A stretch of DNA of 36,166 bases. Source: Hymenobacter profundi (GTDB taxonomy: Bacteria > Bacteroidota > Bacteroidia > Cytophagales > Hymenobacteraceae). Under the pieces are notes generated by a model. It saw only the letters and a list, made by a program, of their open reading frames with translations, was not told the DNA's origin and made no database searches. This document shows, piece after piece, positions 23,301 to 31,060 of this stretch. The stretch lies in the NCBI RefSeq assembly GCF_019334315.1, contig NZ_JAHWGL010000043.1, positions 1 through 36,166 of the forward strand, read 5' to 3'. The stretch's first letter is position 1, and every line of letters begins with the position of its first letter. Both the position numbers and the translations under genes were made by a program.

Positions 23301-25871
23301 CCGCGCCGGGGCGCTGGTGGGCTGGCCGGCGGGCGTGAGGGCCACCACCTGCACCGGCACCTTCTCGCGGGTGCTCACCAACTCCGGCAGTGCCCGAATA
23401 CCAAAAAGGACAGGCTGAGTCTGCACTTCGAAAGTAGCCAGGCGGTTCACGGGGCGGCCGGTTTCGTCGAACACTGTGGTGAAGGCTGCGCCTTCCAGCG
23501 TACCCAGGTCGGTGTAGTCGGGCACCTGGTAGGTGGCGGTGCTGCGGCCGGCGTCGTCGGTAGTGCCTTCACGCACCGTCTTCTCGAAGCGGGCCGAAAT
23601 CGGCGTTTGCTCTTGGTAGCCGTAATTGCCGCGCCGCTTCTCGCCGCTGTTGATGGCGAAAGTATAATCGGGGTAGTTTTTCGGGGTGAAGGGCTTTTCT
23701 TTCAGCGAAAACTCCACCTCAAACTTGCGGTCGGCGGCGGGCGGACCGAACAGGTTTTGCGCCATGATGAGGGCCGAAACCGGCTGGCCCGGCTTCACCA
23801 CGGCCCGCGAGGCTTTCACCGTCACCTTCAGTCTGTCCGGAATAAATTCTTCCACGCTCAGTTGGCGCGAGGTCAGCAGCACGTCGTTGCCGGTGAGGAC
23901 TTCCAGCGTGTAGAGGCCCGTCATGATGCTGGGCGGCAGGATAAACCGCGCCTCAAACGCCCCCGCTGCCGACAGCTGCTGGCGCAAACTCGCGTATTCC
24001 TTGCCGGTGGGTAGGAGCAGGCGAATCTTGACGGGTAGGTTTTTGGGTGGCGCCTGCCAGGTTTCGGTCCGAATGATGGTATTCGTGCGGATAGTGTCGC
24101 CGGGGCGATACAGGTCCCGGTCGCCGTACAGGAAGGCCTGGTAGCGGGCCGCGTTGCTCTGCAAGCCCCCTACCTCAAACCGCGACGTTTCCACGCGGCT
24201 CCGGCTCAGGTCTAAAAACGTGAAATCGGCCTGGCGCTGCGCCATCACCATGCCCAGCCGGAACCGACTGGTAGCAGCCGTGCTGTCGAATTTCGCTACC
24301 CCATCAGAGTTCGTGGTGCCGGTGCCCATCACTTGGTTGTTGTTACTCACGAAGCGCACCGACACGCCCGACAGCGGTTTCGCGTCGCGGATGGAGTTGG
24401 CAAATACCAGCGTGCTACCCGCCGCGCCCTGCTTCACAATCAGGCCGATGTCCGTTACAGCCACTAGCTTGCTCACTTGCAGCCACTGCCGCTCGGTGTC
24501 TTGTATCTTGATGATGTATAGGCCTTTCAACCCATCGGTAAACTCCAGCTCTTTCAGGCTGAGGTTGAGTAGGCGCAAGCCCTGCTGCTTAGGCAGCCCC
24601 GCCACCGTATAGGTGCGCTCCGACAGCACGTTGCCCACATTCTCGACGTCGTAGTACTGAAACGAACGGTCAATGTACTCGCCGTTGTCGTCCGTGTTGT
24701 CTTCTTCAGAATCGGGGTCGTACTCGGGGTAGCCGTATTGCGAGCCGCTACGCAACAGCTGCTGTATGTTGTTGGCGTAGACTTTCGCAATGGTCACCTT
24801 CACCTGCGCTACCTCGTTGATGCGCACGCCCAGGTTGCGGGCGCCCAGCGCATCGAGGTACATGGCCTTGTCGCCGCTGGCAAAGCTGATGGTCGGCCGC
24901 TCGTTGCCGAAGCTTATGGTTTGCGTCACGTCCTCGTCCAGCTGCCCGCCCAGCGTGCCGCGCAAGCCGCTGCCGATGCGCACCTGGTAGCTCTTGCCTA
25001 CCTCAAACCCGCCCTTCAACGTGAAGCCGCCCTCCTGCGTCTCCACTGCAAACGGCACCTGTGGCGACACGGCCAGCACGCCTGTCAGGTCGCCCTCGGC
25101 TACGGGCTGGTTGGTGCGCACCGTTACAACCGGGTCGGCGCCCTGCAAGTAGCCCGACACGCTGCTCACGGCCAAGGCCTGTGGGTCGGGCACATCTACG
25201 GGTAGGGTGAAATCCTGTGTAGTGGGTTGGTCGCTGCCGGCGGCGCGCAGCCCGGCCGCCAGTGCTACCGTGAGCGGGGAGCCGGGCCGTACGTCCTGCG
25301 TCAGGCCAAGCTGGATGGTCTGGTTGGGCTCGGTGGTCAGCACCTCGAAGGCCACCGGCTGCCCGTCCTGCGTGAGGCGCAACAGCGGCCGCACATCGGC
25401 GGGGCGCACGGCATAGTTGAAGGGCACATCGAGGCGCAACTCAGCGGTACCTGCCGCCCGGCGCGAGCGGCCCCAATACGCCTGCACCGTGCCTGGCTGG
25501 AGATAGGGCGTGTGAAATACGCGGCGGTTTTCCGGCAGTTCCACGTCGCGCTTGTCGGCGGGTAGGGCCTGGGGCCGCAGCGTCGCCCGGAAGGTAGTGC
25601 TGGGTCGGAACGGCGTGAGGGGCGAGAAGATCAGCTCCCGGTCGTTGGTCCACTTGAACTTGCCCCGCACGGCCGGCTCAAATGTTACTACCTGCGTGGT
25701 ATCCCAGCGGTCTTGCTGCTCCGGCCCTACTACCGCTTGGTCGAACTCAAATACCAGGTTTTGGTAAGGGTCGATTTCTTCGCCGTTGGGGGCAGTAGGC
25801 GAGGTGGTTTTTGTGCAGGCGCATAGGAATAGCAGCAGCCACAGCAGCGGCAAGCGGGGTAGACGGGGCAT
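20319..25871 (-). CDS. yfhM: Alpha-2-macroglobulin family lipoprotein (YfhM-like protease trap)
   Basis: The 1850-residue envelope lipoprotein has signal MPRLPRLPLLWLLLFLCACT with a lipobox ending at C19. Long macroglobulin-like beta domains follow (about 30-1130, with the MG2-type VYLYGDRDLYRPGDTIR near 580-600), then the A2M domain around 1145-1240 (NWSGVLTADANGKVRYRVRI). The thioester motif YPYGCLEQ has the reactive C1385, so the covalent protease-trapping function is retained. It is longer than E. coli YfhM by roughly 200 residues. In many bacteria its gene adjoins pbpC, with which it is thought to work in envelope defence and repair. Here three genes or remnants lie between. ATG 25871 is a clear start. 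Confidence 0.95.
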   Translation of the reverse strand: MPRLPRLPLLWLLLFLCACTKTTSPTAPNGEEIDPYQNLVFEFDQAVVGPEQQDRWDTTQVVTFEPAVRGKFKWTNDRELIFSPLTPFRPSTTFRATLRPQALPADKRDVELPENRRVFHTPYLQPGTVQAYWGRSRRAAGTAELRLDVPFNYAVRPADVRPLLRLTQDGQPVAFEVLTTEPNQTIQLGLTQDVRPGSPLTVALAAGLRAAGSDQPTTQDFTLPVDVPDPQALAVSSVSGYLQGADPVVTVRTNQPVAEGDLTGVLAVSPQVPFAVETQEGGFTLKGGFEVGKSYQVRIGSGLRGTLGGQLDEDVTQTISFGNERPTISFASGDKAMYLDALGARNLGVRINEVAQVKVTIAKVYANNIQQLLRSGSQYGYPEYDPDSEEDNTDDNGEYIDRSFQYYDVENVGNVLSERTYTVAGLPKQQGLRLLNLSLKELEFTDGLKGLYIIKIQDTERQWLQVSKLVAVTDIGLIVKQGAAGSTLVFANSIRDAKPLSGVSVRFVSNNNQVMGTGTTNSDGVAKFDSTAATSRFRLGMVMAQRQADFTFLDLSRSRVETSRFEVGGLQSNAARYQAFLYGDRDLYRPGDTIRTNTIIRTETWQAPPKNLPVKIRLLLPTGKEYASLRQQLSAAGAFEARFILPPSIMTGLYTLEVLTGNDVLLTSRQLSVEEFIPDRLKVTVKASRAVVKPGQPVSALIMAQNLFGPPAADRKFEVEFSLKEKPFTPKNYPDYTFAINSGEKRRGNYGYQEQTPISARFEKTVREGTTDDAGRSTATYQVPDYTDLGTLEGAAFTTVFDETGRPVNRLATFEVQTQPVLFGIRALPELVSTREKVPVQVVALTPAGQPTSAPARVQVVRLLWETVIERQGGRYIYNSQKREQVVSSQHVTVGASGGAAVQFAPTYSGEYEIRVARPGAATYVAQQVYAYGYGDTQANSFEVNNEGEVTIEPDKAKYEPGETAHLLLKTPFPGRVLVTVERDRVLNSFYVTTDEKSAKVDVPIRAGHVPNVYVTATAIREIRDNRLPLTVARGFVPLMVEKPDSKLAVSIKAPAQSRSQTFQTIEVSTAPRAQVTLAVVDEGILQMKDYRTPDPHGYFYQKRALEVQAYDVYPFLLPELGTSSSGGDAADLSRRTTPVPSRRVKLLANWSGVLTADANGKVRYRVRIPQFSGAVRVMAVAYKDDAFGAAEHTMRVADPVVISTALPRFLSPGDTIDVPVTLTNTTGENITGSAGLLLGNKRETKKILPLKIVYTKEDLAAQDLVGFRANSRKISIPANTERRVIFRIRAEAIGNDSIIAYMRPNNISTNGNGFRETIELPVRPTSPLQKRTGSGEVAGGTTQPLKLQTDFIPSSLRSQLVVSRSPMTVFAKDLRYLLQYPYGCLEQTVSAAFPQLYYGDLAATLGQQTGKAAKASPYNPNYHVQEAIRKVEAQQMYNGSLSYWPGGDYDNWWATAYAAHFLLEAQQAGFTVNKTVLDRVFRYLQARVRRRETDTYNIIQTGGAIQPVTRAKRETAYSLYVLALAGQPDAVALNYYKANRALLTEDARWVLACTFAVAGNQRSFQQLLPTRFAPKTTDGRELAGSFSSPIRDEALVLNALLAADADHPQVALLARQLSRQVQQASWLNTQERAFSLLALGKLARRNAASTVTAALLADGKMVGQFSSKDVSVTNVANRPLMLRTQGSGKLYYFWEMEGISPSGRVPEEDQYLRIHREFLDRNGQFFATTSFKQNDLVVVRLTLQAAESAGTVENVAVTDLLPAGLEIENPRIGAVRDLAWATDAAQPDYLDVRDDRLNLFTTATPRPKVFYYLARAVSKGTFKLGPVSADAMYNAAYHSYSGAGVVRVR

Positions 25872-26214
25872 TGTGTATAGTGGAGTTGGATAGAGGGGTA
25901 AGGTATAGAAAACGGGTGTTATATGCTTTTTTGTATATGTTAAATTCAGCTTAACATGAGCGAAATACCTGTTTAATTAGCCTGAGTTTAGCGTAACGTA
26001 ACTCGTGCTTCGGTTCGCTTCGAGGATGAGGTTGCACCTCATCTGCCGCATAGCAGAACCGTGCTGTTCACATAGCATCGTTCTGGTGAGGCAGGCACAA
26101 CTCCCGGCATAGTCGGCACGAGCTACACTGTGCTAAACTTGCGCTAGTTACCTTGCTTCACGCTGGCGTAGCTTACACAGCAAGCGCTTACAGTCGCAGG
26201 ACAACCACTTCCTT
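25872..26214. other. 343-bp divergent intergenic region with structured elements
   Basis: No gene is visible. AT-rich sequence at 25900-25990 includes a 7-bp inverted repeat (ATGTTAA 25937-25943, TTAACAT 25951-25957) and probably holds promoters for the divergent macroglobulin and RBBP9-like genes. A second element runs from GTAACTCGTGC (25998-26008) to GCACGAGCTAC (26116-26126), with an internal perfect 7-bp hairpin (ATGAGGT/ACCTCAT, 26026-26042), so it can fold as a branched structure. It looks like a non-coding repeat. Confidence 0.55.
25998..26126. repeat. Imperfect 11-bp terminal inverted repeat with internal hairpin
   Basis: GTAACTCGTGC (25998-26008) pairs with GCACGAGCTAC (26116-26126) at 10 of 11 positions. 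Inside lies ATGAGGTTGCACCTCAT (perfect 7-bp stem) and CAGAAC/GTTCTG (26054-26059 and 26080-26085). The 129-bp unit has no reading frame of note and no terminator T run. It may be a MITE-like or REP-like element. Confidence 0.45.
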
Positions 26215-26742
26215 ATGCCTACTACCATTCTCACCGCGCCTGGACTAGGCAACTCTGGCCCGATACACTGGCAAACGCAGTGGGAACAGCAGTACGGATA
26301 CCAACGCGTGCAGCAGCACGATTGGAACCACCCCGTTTGCGCTGATTGGGTGCAAACGCTTGAAGCTGCCGTAGCTGCTGCCGGCCCGCAAGTGGTGCTG
26401 GTGGCGCACAGCCTGGCCTGCGCTACGGTGGCGCACTGGGCCGCTACTACTCGCCACCACCTGCAAGGCGTTCTGCTCGTAGCGCCCGCCGATGTCGACC
26501 GGCCCGACTTCCCGCCCGAAGTGGTAGGCTTTGCGCCCATGCCACTGGCGCGCCTACCGTTTCCCAGCATCGTGGTAGCCAGCACCGATGATCAGTACGT
26601 CAGCCTAGCTAGAGCCCAACAGTTTGCGGAGGCCTGGGGTAGCCGGTTTGTGAATGTAGGTGCGCTAGGGCATCTAAACTCCGAATCAGGGTTGGGGCTG
26701 TGGCCGCAGGGGTATCAGTTACTTCAGGAGCTGTTGGGATAG
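26215..26742 (+). CDS. RBBP9/YdeN-like serine hydrolase
   Basis: The 175-residue cytoplasmic alpha/beta hydrolase belongs to the RBBP9/YdeN (DUF1234-like) group. The family N-terminus ILTAPGLGNSGPIHWQTQWE is followed by DWVQTLEAAV. The nucleophile is S66 in LVAHSLACATVA. The acid is D125 or D126 in ASTDDQYVSLARA, and H153 is in GHLNSESGLG. Length is normal. Natural substrates in bacteria are unknown. ATG 26215 gives the family N-terminus directly. It is in the same orientation as the shortened peptidase gene 120 bp downstream. Confidence 0.9.
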   Translation: MPTTILTAPGLGNSGPIHWQTQWEQQYGYQRVQQHDWNHPVCADWVQTLEAAVAAAGPQVVLVAHSLACATVAHWAATTRHHLQGVLLVAPADVDRPDFPPEVVGFAPMPLARLPFPSIVVASTDDQYVSLARAQQFAEAWGSRFVNVGALGHLNSESGLGLWPQGYQLLQELLG

Positions 26743-26862
26743 GAGTAGGCATTTGGGCGCTCAGGTGTTGTTCAGCTACCCAGAGAAAAGAGTGTTTTCA
26801 GGCAGACAAAGCCTTGCCAGTCGTATAGTAACTGATACTCCACTACGCCCACGCTTCTTCCT

Positions 26863-27504
26863 ATGGCTGCCAACCACACCCGACTCTACGCCGATGTGCA
26901 GTTCCTGACCGAACTGCAACCGGCGCGCAACTACCGCAACCTGGCCTCGCTCAACCAAGCACCCAACTACATTCAGGCGGCGATACGCCAAGCTGGCGGC
27001 CAGCCGCAAGACCAAGTGTTTCGCGTCGATGGCCAGAAATATCGCAACGTCATTGCTTCCTACGGGCCGCCCGATGCACCGCGCCTTGTAGTAGGGGCGC
27101 ACTACGACGTGTGCGGCGACCAGCCCGGTGCCGACGACAACGCCAGCGCCGTGGCTGGCCTACTGGAAACGGCTCGTCTGCTACACGAGCAGCGCCCCGC
27201 CCTATGCTACCGCCTCGACTTGGTGGCGTATTGCCTGGAAGAGCCGCCCTACTTTGCCACCGATAACATGGGCAGCGCCGTGCACGCCAAGTCGTTGCAG
27301 GAAGCGGGTGTGGTAGTGTGGGCCATGATCTGCTACGAGATGATCGGGTACTTTAGCGACGTGCCCGGCTCCCAGCACTGGCGGCACTATATCCCAATAC
27401 CGGCAATTACTCACCAGACCTCCGATACCATCGATACACTGGATTTTCACCGCATGGCGCGGGTAGTTGATGGCGTGTACGGTGCCTTATTGGGTCTAAC
27501 TTAG
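26863..27504 (+). CDS. Shortened M28-family zinc peptidase with an internal deletion
   Basis: The 213-residue protein is clearly related to M28 aminopeptidases. It has VVGAHYDVC (H80), GADDNAS (D91), the general base E126 with E127 in CLEEPPYF, CYEMIGYFSDVPGSQ (E159) and THQTSDTIDTLDFHRMA (H184), so the five zinc-site positions can all be assigned. Full-length relatives have roughly 75 more residues between the PGSQ and HQTSDT blocks; here only about 13 link them (QHWRHYIPIPAIT). The frame is intact, so this is either a recent in-frame deletion or a divergent short form. Activity is doubtful because the missing part shapes the substrate pocket. No signal peptide is seen. Confidence 0.75.
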   Translation: MAANHTRLYADVQFLTELQPARNYRNLASLNQAPNYIQAAIRQAGGQPQDQVFRVDGQKYRNVIASYGPPDAPRLVVGAHYDVCGDQPGADDNASAVAGLLETARLLHEQRPALCYRLDLVAYCLEEPPYFATDNMGSAVHAKSLQEAGVVVWAMICYEMIGYFSDVPGSQHWRHYIPIPAITHQTSDTIDTLDFHRMARVVDGVYGALLGLT

Positions 27505-27630
27505 CAAATAACGTGAAGCTCTGCTTCGCGACCGTGTGAACGACAGGGTAGTAGCCCATAACGACTACTTTTTAGTGTCTTCATCAGCCTTTGAATAACA
27601 CAGGATTAACCGTCTGCTAACAGAGCACTG

Positions 27631-27687
27631 TATCAAAGCCAAAACGGCACGGCGTTCCGTGGACACCGTGCCGTTTTGGCTTTGATA
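27631..27687. terminator. Bidirectional terminator, perfect 22-bp stem
   Basis: TATCAAAGCCAAAACGGCACGG (27631-27652) and its exact complement (27666-27687) enclose a 13-nt loop. The arms carry an A-rich block on each side, providing U runs in either direction. It sits between the convergent peptidase gene (ending 27504) and the HSL-type esterase gene (ending 27726), so it can stop both. Confidence 0.9.
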
Positions 27688-27725
27688 AGAAACTAGGCTT
27701 AAGCTACTATTAAAGTAGCAGAAGG

Positions 27726-28862
27726 CTACTGCAAACTCTTCTTCAGTTCTGAGGCAGCCAAGGCTTGCGCTTCGCGGGCTTCGGGTACTACCGTGGCCAT
27801 GCCAAAGAACTCGTGCGTTACGCCTTCATACACCTTCGCTGTTACCGGCACACCGGCGGCTTTCAGCTTGCTGGCGTACTCTTGACCTTCGCTTTGCAGC
27901 GGGTCAATTTCAGCGTTGATGACCGTAGCTGGGGGTAGGCCGCCCAAGTTGGTAGCATTCACCAGTGAAATCAGTGGGTTGGTGCCGTCAGCAGAGCTCG
28001 TCAGGTACTTGTCGTAGAACCACTGCATCAGCGGCTTGCTTAGGGGCTTGGCGTTGGCGTACTGCGTATACGACGGCGTGTTCATGTCGTAGCGGGCAAT
28101 GGGGTACACCAGCAGTTGGTGCACGGGCAGCGGCACCGAAGCGTCGCGGGCCATTAGGCATACCGCCCCGGCTAGGTTGCCCCCGGCGCTTTCACCGGCC
28201 ACCGCAATGCGCTGGGCGTTGATGTTGAGCGTAGTAGCGTTGTCACGTACCCAGCGGTAGGCTGCAAACGAGTCGTTGTGGGCGGTAGGAAACTTAAACT
28301 CTGGCGCCTGACGGTAGGCCACCGATACCACTACGGCGCCCGTCTGCTCCGACAAGGCCCGCGCCGATGGATCATAGGTGTTCAGGTTGGCAATAACCCA
28401 GCCGCCGCCGTGGTAATATACAATGGCTGGCAAGGTACCCGTCATATTTTTGGGACGGTAGATGCGTACGCGAATCGTGCCACCCGATACCGGAATGCGC
28501 TGCCCGGTGGTGTCTACCTGCGACACGGGAGCGGGTATGTTGTAATCACGCATCACGGCCATGGCCGCATCGGTAGCCGAAGGCGCCATGCGGGCTTGCT
28601 GCGGCGTGAGCGACGTGAGCGCAACCCCATTGCTAAGCTGGTCGAGCTTTTCGATGACGGTTTGCATCTCCGGGTGAATCGTTGGACCCCATTCGGGCTT
28701 CGGGCCGGCGGGTTTGATGCCCGAGCTATCGGAGTCAGAATCGTCGTTGCAGGAAGTAGCGCCGGCCAGTACACCAGCCAGGAAAAGCGCAGAAACCACG
28801 CGCCGGGACCAGGTCCGCGCAGTGATCAGAGAGGAAAGATGATTGTTCATGGAGTTCATCAT
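27726..28862 (-). CDS. HSL-family alpha/beta hydrolase, lipoprotein
   Basis: The 378-residue esterase is of the hormone-sensitive lipase group. Its signal peptide ends at lipobox GATSC with acylated C38. The catalytic parts are H151-GGGW (oxyanion hole), S225 in GESAGG, D320 in EIDPLQSEG and H350 in GVTHEFFG. A variable lid-like region (about 40-120) precedes the core. The family hydrolyses short-chain esters and related molecules. ATG 28862 is followed by ATGs at 28859 and 28850, all in the leader. It is convergent with the M28 gene across the perfect terminator. An inverted repeat lies just upstream at 28868-28923. Confidence 0.92.
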   Translation of the reverse strand: MMNSMNNHLSSLITARTWSRRVVSALFLAGVLAGATSCNDDSDSDSSGIKPAGPKPEWGPTIHPEMQTVIEKLDQLSNGVALTSLTPQQARMAPSATDAAMAVMRDYNIPAPVSQVDTTGQRIPVSGGTIRVRIYRPKNMTGTLPAIVYYHGGGWVIANLNTYDPSARALSEQTGAVVVSVAYRQAPEFKFPTAHNDSFAAYRWVRDNATTLNINAQRIAVAGESAGGNLAGAVCLMARDASVPLPVHQLLVYPIARYDMNTPSYTQYANAKPLSKPLMQWFYDKYLTSSADGTNPLISLVNATNLGGLPPATVINAEIDPLQSEGQEYASKLKAAGVPVTAKVYEGVTHEFFGMATVVPEAREAQALAASELKKSLQ

Positions 28863-28867
28863 AAGGG

Positions 28868-28923
28868 TGAGGGGTGGAGCCCGTTAGCTTGGTCAAAACC
28901 GCTGGCTAACGAGTCACCCCTCA
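28868..28923. repeat. Imperfect inverted repeat upstream of the esterase
   Basis: TGAGGGGTG (28868-28876) matches CACCCCTCA (28915-28923), and inside these CGTTAGC (28882-28888) matches GCTAACG (28905-28911). The hairpin lies 6-61 bp upstream of the esterase start on the minus strand, where it could shape the 5' leader or bind a dimeric regulator. Confidence 0.5.
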
Positions 28924-29050
28924 TACGCCTGCTGATGCGTACCCGCCTCCTGGCAGGGACGAGTTGGCTATTATCAGGGACAAGCTGTACTGTAAAAAGG
29001 GTAGTCGGTCCGGTTTGCCTGTTCAGCTAGCCAAGCTACTCACAAGCAGT

Positions 29051-29836
29051 TCAAGAAATAAACTGCTTCAAAAACTGCTGAATGGCGTCGTTGTAGCTGC
29101 GCGAGGAGGTGAGGTGCTGGCCGTCTTGTAGCGTGAGTAGGTACTCGCCGTGGGCCCAGGGTCGCAGCTCTTTCACCTGCTGGGTGTTCACAATAAGCGA
29201 GCGGTGAATGCGCAGAAACACGCTGGGGTCGAGCTGGCGCTCTAGCTGGCTGAGAGTAGAGCGCAACACGTGGGGCTGCCCTTGAGCATGCACAGTTACG
29301 TAGTTGCCGGTGGCCTCCAGGTATTGCACCTGCGCCGTGGGCACAAAGTAAAGCCGCCCCGGCTGCTTCACCAGCAACTGGGTAGGAAACGTAGGTGCAG
29401 CGGCGGGGCTGGGTAGGGTGCTCAGGAAGGAAGTGAGTTGCTGGTGCAACTGCTTGGCCTGGTGCTGCGCCATGCGCTGGCGCACGTGGGCCAAGCAGCG
29501 GGTAAAGCGGTCGGGGTCGAGGGGCTTGAGCAGGTAGTCGAGTGCATGGGCTTCAAAAGCCTGTAGGGTGTAGCGGTCGTAGGCCGTCACGAAGACCACC
29601 AGCGGCATCGGCTGCTCTTGAAGTTGCTGAAGTACCTGCAAGCCCGTGAAGTCGGGCATTTGCACGTCCATAAATACCAAGTCTACCTCCGCATCACCAG
29701 ATAGGGCAGCCAGGGCCTCGGCGCCGTTGCTGCACTGGCCCTGCACCGTGAAGTCGGGAGCATGGGTCAGGAGCTGGGTGATGCGTCGGCGAGCAAGCGG
29801 TTCATCATCTACAATCAACGTGCGAATCGACGACAT
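29051..29836 (-). CDS. LytTR-family response regulator
   Basis: The 261-residue DNA-binding response regulator has a receiver domain (1-120) with acidic pocket D10/D11, phospho-acceptor D57 in VFMDVQMPD, T84 and K104. A linker of about 35 residues follows, then a C-terminal LytTR domain (about 155-255) with VQYLEATGNYVTVHAQG and FLRIHRSLIVNTQQV. Start at ATG 29836 (SSIRTLIVDDEP) is preferred over a TTG four codons upstream. It is encoded 30 bp downstream of its LytS-like kinase, so the two form one operon. Targets unknown; this family often controls envelope, transport or nutrient genes. Confidence 0.95.
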   Translation of the reverse strand: MSSIRTLIVDDEPLARRRITQLLTHAPDFTVQGQCSNGAEALAALSGDAEVDLVFMDVQMPDFTGLQVLQQLQEQPMPLVVFVTAYDRYTLQAFEAHALDYLLKPLDPDRFTRCLAHVRQRMAQHQAKQLHQQLTSFLSTLPSPAAAPTFPTQLLVKQPGRLYFVPTAQVQYLEATGNYVTVHAQGQPHVLRSTLSQLERQLDPSVFLRIHRSLIVNTQQVKELRPWAHGEYLLTLQDGQHLTSSRSYNDAIQQFLKQFIS

Positions 29837-29866
29837 AGGAAGCAGCAAACCAGAAATAGGGTAGGG

Positions 29867-30922
29867 TTAATTTGTCTGGAAGGGCAGCTCCAGGCGAACC
29901 ACCGTGCCCTGCTCTGCGCCCGAGCGTAGGGTAAGTACGTAGCGGCTACCGTACAAGGTGCGCAGCCGCTGCTCAGTATTGGCCAAGCCTACCCCACGCA
30001 CACTAGAGGCATGGGGGCTGCTGCCGCTGTTGTGCACTTCCAGAACAAGCTGGTTGTCCTGCCGATGCGCTTGCAGCTGGATGCTGCCGCCGCCCACCGC
30101 CGCCAGCCCATGCTGCACGGCGTTTTCAATTAGGGGCTGCAACAGCAAGTGCGGCACCAGGGCGGGTAGGGCGGCAGGCGCTACGTGGTGCGTGAAGGTG
30201 AGGCGGTCGGAGAAGCGCACCTGCTCGATGTCGAGGTAGAGCTGCACGAAATGCAGCTCCTCGGCCAGGGGCACTTGCTGGGCTTCAGTGTGGTCGAGCA
30301 CCAGGCGCAGAAACTCGCCGAGCTTGGCGGTCATGCGCTGGGCCGCGCGGGGCTCGTCCTCAATCAGCGTAGAAAGGGCGTTGAGGGTATTGAAGAGGAA
30401 ATGCGGATTGAGCTGCTGTTTCAGCGCGTGCAATTGGGCCTGCACCAGCTGAGTTTCCAGGCGGGCGGCCTCCAGGCTGCGGTGCTGCCACTTGTGGTAA
30501 AAGTCTAGGGCGTAGGCCACAAACAGCACCATCCAGTAAATCGGAATCCAGACGTTGACCGAGCCCAGAATGGCCGCCCAGGAAAGACGCACGCCCGGCA
30601 CCGCCATCAGGTAGAGCAGCGCGAGGTAGGCGGCTCGGTAGAGCACCGTAATCAGTACACTTGCTACGGCGTGCACCAGCAGGTAGGCCAGCCAGCGCCG
30701 CCGACCTGCGGTGAGATTGAAGCGCGTAGCCAGCTCAAAGACCACCGGCGTGAGCAGGGTGCCAATGATGCCGTAGACCAGCGGCCCCAGCACCGCCGTG
30801 CGCCAGTGCACCGACAAGCCACTGGTGAGGGCCTGCCCATACACGAGCAAAATCATGAACAGCGTGAACACGCCCCAGGCCAGGGCCACCCGAAACCACG
30901 TAAGGCGGTGTAGTAATAACAT
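29867..30922 (-). CDS. LytS/YehU-type sensor histidine kinase
   Basis: The 351-residue inner-membrane kinase has four transmembrane segments (about 12-32, 45-65, 78-108 and 118-142) but no extracellular sensor domain. A His_kinase region follows with phospho-acceptor H174 in QQLNPHFLFNTLNALS and an HATPase domain with LLQPLIENAVQHG (N-box) and VRGVGLANTEQRL. ATG 30922 is preferred over TTG 30931. It is co-transcribed with the LytTR regulator 30 bp downstream. The stimulus is unknown. No obvious target adjoins it, although the HSL-type esterase and the sulfatase operon are near. Confidence 0.94.
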   Translation of the reverse strand: MLLLHRLTWFRVALAWGVFTLFMILLVYGQALTSGLSVHWRTAVLGPLVYGIIGTLLTPVVFELATRFNLTAGRRRWLAYLLVHAVASVLITVLYRAAYLALLYLMAVPGVRLSWAAILGSVNVWIPIYWMVLFVAYALDFYHKWQHRSLEAARLETQLVQAQLHALKQQLNPHFLFNTLNALSTLIEDEPRAAQRMTAKLGEFLRLVLDHTEAQQVPLAEELHFVQLYLDIEQVRFSDRLTFTHHVAPAALPALVPHLLLQPLIENAVQHGLAAVGGGSIQLQAHRQDNQLVLEVHNSGSSPHASSVRGVGLANTEQRLRTLYGSRYVLTLRSGAEQGTVVRLELPFQTN

Positions 30923-31060
30923 GCGGAACAAACCAAAAGAGGTCTACTCCAACGTAACTATACCCGGCTAAGTTGGGCCTGATGGCTGTAGCGGCCAGTA
31001 GACCCTACTCATGCTAACAAGTGATTTTTGACGAGCTATGCGATGGTAGTGTACGCTGAG

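Noticed and set aside
29044..29068. 8-bp hairpin (AAGCAGTT/AACTGCTT) at the end of the LytTR gene
   Set aside because: It overlaps the stop codon and has no T run; too weak to call as a terminator.
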